Assembly: GCA_002007465.1 (NCBI GenBank) | Contig: LNAC01000031.1 | Coordinates: 5,437,305 to 5,501,304 of the forward strand | Length of the DNA stretch: 64,000 nt | Reading direction: 5' to 3' | Source of the DNA: Ailurus styani | Taxonomy: Eukaryota; Chordata; Mammalia; Carnivora; Ailuridae | Shown here: piece after piece, positions 57,538 to 64,000 of the stretch | Layout: every line of letters starts with the position of its first letter | Position numbering within the stretch: position 1 is the stretch's first letter | Notes under the pieces: generated by a model | Told to the model about the DNA's origin: nothing | The model's input: only the letters and a program-made list of their open reading frames with translations | Databases searched by the model: none | Made by a program: the position numbers and the translations under genes

Positions 57538-58887
57538 TAGCACAAATTCTTAAAAAAAAAAAAAAATTCCATTAACCTAATCAAACAGCACCCTATAATC
57601 AAATGATCTACTTCAAATAAAGGTTTATAATACATTTAGCTGTGCTTTTTCATACCACATCCTCCAATAAACTTACAAGCTAGATCACAGATTTAATTCA
57701 TACAGAAATAGACAGAGGCACATAGATAATTTATATTTATAAAACTGAGAGTTTAATGGTTCTTCCTCTGACCCTGCAGGATTAACAAGAAACAGCAGCA
57801 TGATATGCCAATGAATCCAAAGAGAGCACTATTATGTTATGTTTTAATACCTACTAATGACTCAAACAATTTGAAGTCCTTATAAATGGGGTCAAGTTTT
57901 GTGTGTATGATATATTCTGGGAATATGGGGATCAACGGTTAACTGTTAGAAGTCTTCTAGCACAAGAAAGTAAGTAAATACACTGCAATTTAATTCTATC
58001 ATTGGTATTTCTAGGGCAGTTGTAACTTTTTTAGAACTTGTAGGGGGAGTTCCTTCAGGCATTCATCAGAACATACTATCCTAACACAACAAAAGGAAAA
58101 CAAAAATGAGAGCATTCATTTAAAGTTAAAGGTTTTATCTTTAGTGTGAAAAAGTGAAAAATTATATAACAGATTCTTAGTTACAAGAAAATGCTTCTGT
58201 AATAATTTTTAAAATGTTATAGTAATTAAAATATTTAGTTACTTACCTCAAACAATACACACAACTAAGGATATAATGACTGTGAACAGAGCTGGCATTT
58301 ATGCAGAGAAAGCAACTGTCTCTGTGGTGTGGACTTTCCCAAAATATCTCCCACATGGGCCTATCCCTGATGCCTGAAATTCCTCCGCAGTTGGTGCTAG
58401 TTAGAAATGCAAATAAACCTATAGCACTCATCATAATTAAGAACATTTTATTATGTACTAGCTTTTTAGGTCTTATGAATTCTTTACAATATGACACATA
58501 GCTGGAACGTATTTGAATATGACACACAGAGTATGTTGAAAAGAGAAGTCAGGGAAAAGTAGAGGAAGGAATACAGATGAATGCAAAGGTCTGGTTCAGG
58601 AGGGAGGATAAAAGAACAGTCTAACAGTTGACTGCAAGAAGAAAGTGCTGCAAAAAGCAGGAGCAGGGATGCTTATCAAGGTTTGTGGCAGGAAATGCTA
58701 CTCTGCCTGCAAGTGATTTTATGATCAGCCACAGGCCTTCACAGAACTTTGAAAATATAATGCACCCTATAAGTTGTATGCTAATAACTAAGATAAAGGA
58801 TTTATTGAAAAGTTTAATTATTTGCATTTAAGAACTAAAAGTTCCCCCAAAGTAACTTTTACTGTCAATTGTAGTTAATTCATGATT

Positions 58888-59099
58888 TTTTTTTTTTTTT
58901 TTTTAAAGATTTTATTCATTTATTTGACACAGAGAGAGAGATTACAAGTAGGCAGAGAGGCAGGCAGAGAGAGAGGAGAGAGGAGGAAGCAGGATCCCTG
59001 CCGAGCAGAGAGCCCGATGCGGGCCTCGATCCCAGGACCCTGGGATCATGACCTGAGCCGAAGGCAGCGGCTTTAACCCACTGAGCCACCCAGGCGCCC
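58888..59099 (-). mobile_element. CAN SINE, youngest type
   Basis: Full, intact copy with a perfect 16-base target duplication TAGTTAATTCATGATT at 58872-58887 and 59100-59115 and an uninterrupted T-run of 17 or more. Confidence 0.96.
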
Positions 59100-59859
59100 T
59101 AGTTAATTCATGATTATAGAAAATTTAAAAAATACTATAAAGTATATAGAAAGATTAAAATCACCTGTAATCCCTGCACCCATTAATACCACTGTATTAC
59201 ATCTGGGGGCAGGGGGAGGGCTATGACCTAAACATTTTATGTATTTATGTGTGGGGAAAAGAAAAAAATATATATATATAAAACACAGAATTGATGTTAT
59301 TTTATAGTTCGTATCTTTTTATTTAAAATTACATCGTGATCATTTTTCCATTCCAGTGAATATTCTTCAAGGCCACTAGGTTGAAAATTAATGGTTTCTA
59401 ATGTTATTCTAGTGAACTATTTTGATTTTAAACCTACTTCTACTTTGATTTTAAGTCTAAAGAAAATCACATTTAAAAATTCCCTTTTCTTGAAAAGATA
59501 CATCAACCCCTGAATACAATCAATATCGCTGCTTTGAATCAAGAATTTTAAGATTTTCATGGTTTCTCTTATCTAAAGCATTTAACTGGGAAAGCAAATA
59601 AGTGAAAAGGGTCAAAGTGTTGGATCACTGTTTTAGCCAATATTGCAAAACGTAGATACAAATCACCATATTCATATTGAGTAAACTACTGTTTGGCTCT
59701 GAATGCTGTAAGAGCAAATGGAGTTTAGGAATTCTGTACCCTCCTGGCCTAGGAGCCAAATTAGGCCTTTGGCTTAATTTCATTCAGCTGACCTTTGGGA
59801 TTTTTTTCTTAAAGATGTAGTGTCCATTTCCTGCCTCATCCTTTAAAAATACGGAATAT

Positions 59860-60059
59860 TGGGCGCCTGGGTGGCTCAGTGGGTTAAAGCCTCTGCTTTC
59901 GGCTCAGGTCATGATCTCAGGGTCCTGGAATCGAGGCCTGCATCGGGCTCTCTGCTCAGCAGGGAGCCCGCTTCCTCCTCTCTCTCTCTGCCTCTCTGCC
60001 TACTTGTGATCTGATCTCTCTGTGTCAAATAAAATCTTAAAAAATAAAAATAAAAAAAT
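59860..60059 (+). mobile_element. CAN SINE, young type
   Basis: Perfect 15-base target duplication AAAAATACGGAATAT at 59845-59859 and 60060-60074. Confidence 0.95.
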
Positions 60060-60071
60060 AAAAATACGGAA

Positions 60072-60142
60072 TATGTGTGTGTGCATCTCTCATACATATA
60101 TGTGTGTATATATACACTATATATACACACATATATGTATGT
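60072..60142. repeat. Alternating purine-pyrimidine repeat with inverted symmetry
   Basis: TG, TA and CA dinucleotides; 'acatatatgtgtgtatatat' is mirrored by 'atatatacacacatatatgt', so a long hairpin or cruciform is possible. Confidence 0.85.
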
Positions 60143-60639
60143 AGATATTTGACTGAGGTCTCCAGTGGCGAGACCTGAGAGATGCTCTTACTTCTAATAG
60201 CATTTGGGAAAGGAGCAGTCATACTCACTCAGTCTCTTTGAGGAGAGGGAGGAAATGGAGCAGTTGCAGCCAAGTGACGGTGGTGAGGAAAAAATGACAG
60301 GCTAAGAGGACTTACGGAAGTGTTCGATCTATCCAGTAACATACAATGAACAGGCTGAACTGGAGATGCTACTTTTACGGATAAAGGGGCCCTTAAGGAA
60401 GCAAGATAAACAAAATGTTCAGGGGAAAACGAATGGCTTGACAGTCTATGTTGATTAGCCACAGGGGATGAAAGTCAAATCTGCTTTAAGTTTGTATTAG
60501 GAACTCTGTATTACTTAACTAGTTAGTAGGAGCATAAGAATGTAAGGTTGAAAAAGCAGGAGCTCACTTCTATCCAGGACCTACTATGGTCTATGCAGTA
60601 CATGTTAGTTCGTTTCCTTAAAGACAATTTAAGTGCTGT

Positions 60640-60765
60640 TTACCCTTCCTATACAGATGAGGATACTGGGGAATCTTAGTGATTAAGAAACTAGCTTAAG
60701 GATACACAGCTAGCAAAATAGTGAAATTAAGGTTCAGTGCAAAGACCTGCCTGTTTCTGCACAAG
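60640..60765 (+). repeat. MIR-like segment
   Basis: 'atacagatgaggatactggg' and 'ggatacacagctagcaaaat' match the MIR 'acagatgaggaaactgaggc...cacacagctagtaag' core. Confidence 0.7.
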
Positions 60766-62870
60766 TTTTATGCCTTTTCTACAATACCACTTTGACTTAA
60801 ATTTCAGAATTTAGTCTAATACTTTTAACCATGTTATAATTTTACAAAGTAATCAATTTTTAGCTAGGGCAAGAGAAAAATACACTGCAGGTAAAGGAAT
60901 CTACTATGAGGGTGAGGAGATATTTAGACAAGCAATATTACTGAAAATATTTAACATTATAATAAAAATAACTCTAAAATTTCAAAGTATTTCTAAGAAC
61001 AATCTTAAGAGTGCCATTTTCTTATGAAAAAGGAAATTTTCATTACTTTCCTCTCAAAATGGATCTTGTATGAATTAATCACTAGAGTAATTCATATGGA
61101 CTTCATCAAGACTAACAAAACAGCCTATATCAAAGTAATTTCAATATAAAGAAAGTAAAAACTAAGTCAACTTAAAAGGTTCAGGGATATTTTACTTTTA
61201 ACCAGTAAGATGTCCTTAGAAAATTAGAAATAGTACATACTACATTGTGCAGCATACCTTTCCCATTAGCATATTTTTGGAGAGTCAATTATAAGTTACA
61301 TAAGATTTCATTATAGTTATTGAGAAACAGGGTTCTTCACTTTCTTTAGGTTTTATTATTCAGTCTTTGAACAATTATTGTTTAAGCACTGAAAAGACTA
61401 TCCTAGAATAATTAATCATAAAACTGTCTAGTTAATAATGCTATATTATTGGTTTTCAAAAAAAACCCCAAGTGTCTTCAGAAATTAGTGAAAACTGTGC
61501 ATACTGTTATGAAATCATAAAAGGTTTGAATTTTGATTGTGAAAGGTAATCACATTTAACCACTGTTTCAATGACTGTTTCACATGATTTATGCTTTCTA
61601 CTCTAAGGAAGCAAGAAAATATTAAATCATACAATTAAACCCAAGTCAGTAAGGTGAAAAAGAAAATATGGATTTAAAAAATCTAATTCAGATCTAAAGG
61701 AGGCTAATTTGTATTATCGAAGGCTGTCTTCACAATTTATATATTCAAGTATTTAAAACATCCTGGGTCATTTAAATTAAGAATACTCTAAGTTAGACAT
61801 AATCAAATTAACTCCCTTATAAAAATCCACCCTCAACATTCAACTGATGCACTAAACACCTGCAATACAGGTCAAATGTTCCTAAAACGGGAACATCTTG
61901 CACATCAAGAGATACTTCTAGGAACTGAGGCATAACTTAACGACATAAACCAAAAAGTTTACAAGGCACTCTGTCAAAAGATACGTATGCTGTAAATTCA
62001 GTTTAAATCTTCATTCCTAAGGTCTCAAAGAAAAAAAAAATTGGGGAGTAGGAATAGGATAGTCATTCGTCAAAAAAAAAAAAAAGCTTGTTCCTTCCAA
62101 AACCAAGCTCCATCTCATTTCTGGGTCAAATCCTGATAAAGAGTATCAAATCAATTTTTTGCCCAAATATTTAATCAAAGGCTTTGGAAGCGGAAGAAAT
62201 CTCAGGATAATCACTTAGTCTTGTTCCCTGCCTTCAGGCAGCTGAGACATTATAACCCCCAGGAACATACACCCTTCTTTAGGGAAAAGCGTGTGTATGT
62301 TTAAAGGCATACAGTAGCTGCAGAGATATCATCATTACCACTTGGGTATGTTAAAAAATTCTGCTAGGGAGAAAAGAATGACACTATTTTCCCCGTCACT
62401 GGTAGGTGGGCCTGGGGGATCCCAGCCACCTGCACTGACGCTAAATTATGTAAAGCAGCCAAGAGACTCCGCGAGAGGCGGCCCAGTCGGTTCTATGGAA
62501 ACCGGAGACGCGGGTGGCCTAGCGCCTTCCTGGCAGGGGACCGACCTGCCAAGCTGCGCAAGCAGGAGGCGGGGGAAGCCGCTCAAGCCCGCACTGCAGA
62601 GACGCTCGGCGGCGGTCCCAGCCGCGGCAAGGGCGGGGAGGGGCGGGGTCTGCGGCGGCAGCCCACCAACGCGGGCGCAGAGCTCAGCTAGTCCCGGCCA
62701 GTGGGAACGGACTGTGGCTGCGGGAGGCAGAAGAGAAGCGGGCAGCGCCGGCACTCAACCCCAGCCCCTTCCCAACCTCAAAGCCGGGAGCCGCAGAAAC
62801 TTTGGGGGCCTGGAGGAAACAACCCCAGAGTGTCAGGGTACACTGTGTCTTCCGAGCTGAGGTCCTTTAC

Positions 62871-62995
62871 CTTCCCTGCCGGAGAGTCTGGAATGCTTCC
62901 CTCGGGTGGCGGTGGTGACTGGGGAGACGACTGCCGCTGCAGCACTCGCAGCCTCACTAATCCGGGCTCTGGGAGATAATTTCCCGCCGCGCGCT
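62871..62995 (-). other. SLF1: SLF1 exon 1 (5' UTR), left end exact, transcription start approximate
   Basis: On the minus strand a good donor, GGGAAG|GTAAAG, ends an exon at 62871 inside the CpG island. The nearest downstream acceptor leading to the SLF1 start codon is exon 2 at 51726, so this is taken as the untranslated first exon. The start is not visible from sequence; it is placed just left of the ETS/E2F cluster. Splicing to exon 2 puts AAG directly before ATGG. Other donors in the island could be used. Confidence 0.6.
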
Positions 62996-63030
62996 AGGCG
63001 GCCCCGGAAGCTATTGTACCATTTCCGGGT
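62980..63030. promoter_or_regulatory. E2F-like site and mirrored pair of ETS-type sites
   Basis: TTTCCCGCC at 62980-62988 fits the E2F consensus. CCGGAAG at 63004-63010 and TTTCCGGG at 63022-63029 are ETS/GABP-type cores in opposite orientations, 11 bases apart. Paired ETS sites are common in divergent promoters. Binding itself is inference. Confidence 0.55.
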
Positions 63031-63049
63031 GGTTGTCAGTGACGCTCTC

Positions 63050-63143
63050 GAGCCGTCGTTAGGGTGGTCTGAGCGGGTGCCTGGTTGGATTCTGGCGGGC
63101 GGGCCAGGCTCCTGCTAGACCTGCGCTAGACTTGGGAGACTGG
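63050..63143 (+). other. KIAA0825: Plus-strand first exon of the divergent gene, probably KIAA0825 (5' UTR)
   Basis: A strong donor, GACTGG|GTAAGTGG, ends at 63143 on the plus strand inside the CpG island, on the far side of the ETS pair from SLF1 exon 1. In human, SLF1 and KIAA0825 lie head to head at 5q15, so this exon is assigned by synteny. The left end is approximate and the exon shows no convincing coding frame. No KIAA0825 coding exon was recognised before the right edge. Confidence 0.5.
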
Positions 63144-64000
63144 GTAAGTGGCTTTTCTACGTTGCCTCCTGGGCCTGATATTTCCGGCGGGTCGGGACGC
63201 CGTGTAGCATCTTGGCAAGACCAAGAAGTGAGCGGGAGAGGGTTGAACCGGGAGGAGTCTGCGTGCAGCTCCGTGGCTCTTGACCCTCTGCTGCTGGAAA
63301 AGGCCCTGGGATCCCGGCTTACCGCCGTCTGCACTAGCAATCTCCGTCGCCAACTTGGAACTCGACGTCGGATCCCCAAGTGAGGCCGAAGGCAACGAAT
63401 ACCGCGATTTGTAGTACCAAGTCTTTTTTCCAGTGTTCGAGGAGTGTCATTACTCTCCCACTAGCAGGGTTTAGTCACCCTTGATTCCCAAGAGTTACTG
63501 TACCATCCTTGTCCAGAGTACTGTTTCCATTGACCTGCGTCGCACCTTTTACAAGTGTTTTAGACGTGGGTGGAGGGAGTCGTTCATGTTTAGAATTAAA
63601 CGTTCCCCCCGCCGTTTGAATTGGGTAAGAAGGGGCTTTGTTTTCCTGACTACCATGAGCTAACGGGCTTTACGTACACGTTTTAGCTTTTGGAAACCTG
63701 TGATCAAGAAGTAGATGTACTTTCAGACCGAGTGCTCGTGCTCTGCTCCAGGTTTCCTAGATAGTGAAGGATTCAGGAGAATTTGGGAGGGAGGCCTGAG
63801 GTTACCACAATACTTTTAAAGAGAAAATTGCTTCGGACGGAGGAATAATGTGAGAAAATGTGTTCTTTCAAACGAAGATTTGAATGATGTAGGGAACTGT
63901 GGCTACTCCTCTCCTGTGTAATGCAGTTTCTTCAGGTAAGTAGTTTTCCCACTCCATCTTATATTTAGATAATCACTTTCCCCCGAAAAGGCAGCTAATT

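Larger units (their letters stand above)
51727..62870 (-). other. SLF1: SLF1 intron 1
   Basis: An 11.1-kb intron between the CpG-island exon and the ATG exon. It holds SINEs at 51921, 53627, 56035, 56428, 57010, 57348, 58888 and 59860, an L1 3' end (54268-55755) and a MIR piece (60640-60765). 52125-53600, 57600-58860 and 60770-62300 hold no named element, apart from a strong isolated splice donor at 58247. Confidence 0.8.
62440..63420. promoter_or_regulatory. CpG island and bidirectional SLF1/KIAA0825 promoter
   Basis: GC content rises sharply against an AT-rich surround and CpG dinucleotides are frequent (for example around 62560-62680 and 62985-63060). There is no TATA box at the expected spacing, as is usual for housekeeping-type divergent promoters. 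The core between the two putative first exons is about 62980-63050. Edges of the island are estimated by eye. Confidence 0.85.

Noticed and set aside
58243..58527. Minus-strand open frame of 94 codons
   Set aside because: No similarity to SLF1 or any family I know; its end overlaps the isolated donor reported as a finding.
62342..62860. Plus-strand open frame of 172 codons in the CpG island
   Set aside because: Long open frames are expected in GC-rich DNA. The translation is low-complexity (A, G, P, R rich) with no domain, and the segment is antisense intron 1 of SLF1 next to its first exon.
63059..63395. Overlapping open frames on both strands at the promoter
   Set aside because: CpG-island composition effect; no splice-consistent or recognised protein.

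Overview
This window is vertebrate nuclear DNA from a carnivoran mammal. It is AT-rich, has split coding exons, and is dense in the tRNA-Lys-derived CAN SINE of Carnivora (39 copies called). The youngest copies have the head 'gggttaaagcc(t/g)ctgcc' and the tail 'ctacttgtaatctctctctc', a form I associate with mustelids (ferret, mink, marten, otter). The mustelid assignment is an inference; Carnivora is firm.

The one recognisable protein gene is SLF1 (also ANKRD32 or BRCTx) on the minus strand. Fourteen coding exons (exons 2 to 15) were placed to the base from splice sites, reading frame and agreement with the human protein as I remember it. They run from the ATG at 51726 down to 13961 and encode the first 659 codons plus one base, about 62% of the roughly 1058-residue human protein. 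The window holds both N-terminal BRCT domains, a block of four homologous phase-0 exons (6 to 9), and the start of the helical middle region. The ankyrin repeats and the C-terminus lie beyond the left edge. SLF1 works with SLF2 to bring the SMC5/6 complex to RAD18-marked DNA damage.

At the right end (about 62.4-63.4 kb) a CpG island forms a bidirectional promoter. SLF1 exon 1 (5' UTR) leaves it leftwards. A plus-strand first exon leaves it rightwards and by human gene order should be KIAA0825. Two ETS-type sites in opposite orientation and an E2F-like site lie between the two starts.

The rest is intron filled with repeats. Intron 15 (1-13960) holds an L1 fragment broken by a solo LTR and a SINE. 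Intron 14 holds SINEs and MIR. Intron 12 holds a 4.2-kb 5'-truncated L1 with a degenerate reverse-transcriptase region and two nested SINEs. Introns 4 to 6 hold older L1 pieces, L2 ends and a MER2/Tigger-like DNA transposon. Intron 3 holds a minus-strand L1 3' end with an internal duplication beside an N. Intron 1 (51727-62870) holds another L1 3' end with a target-site duplication and several SINEs. No tRNA, rRNA, CRISPR array or complete mobile element was found.

I found no new biological system. The most useful leads are the module exons 6 to 9, a possible poison microexon at 10617-10644, a start-codon context completed by splicing, the mirrored ETS promoter, and a probable assembly or duplication problem at 51127.
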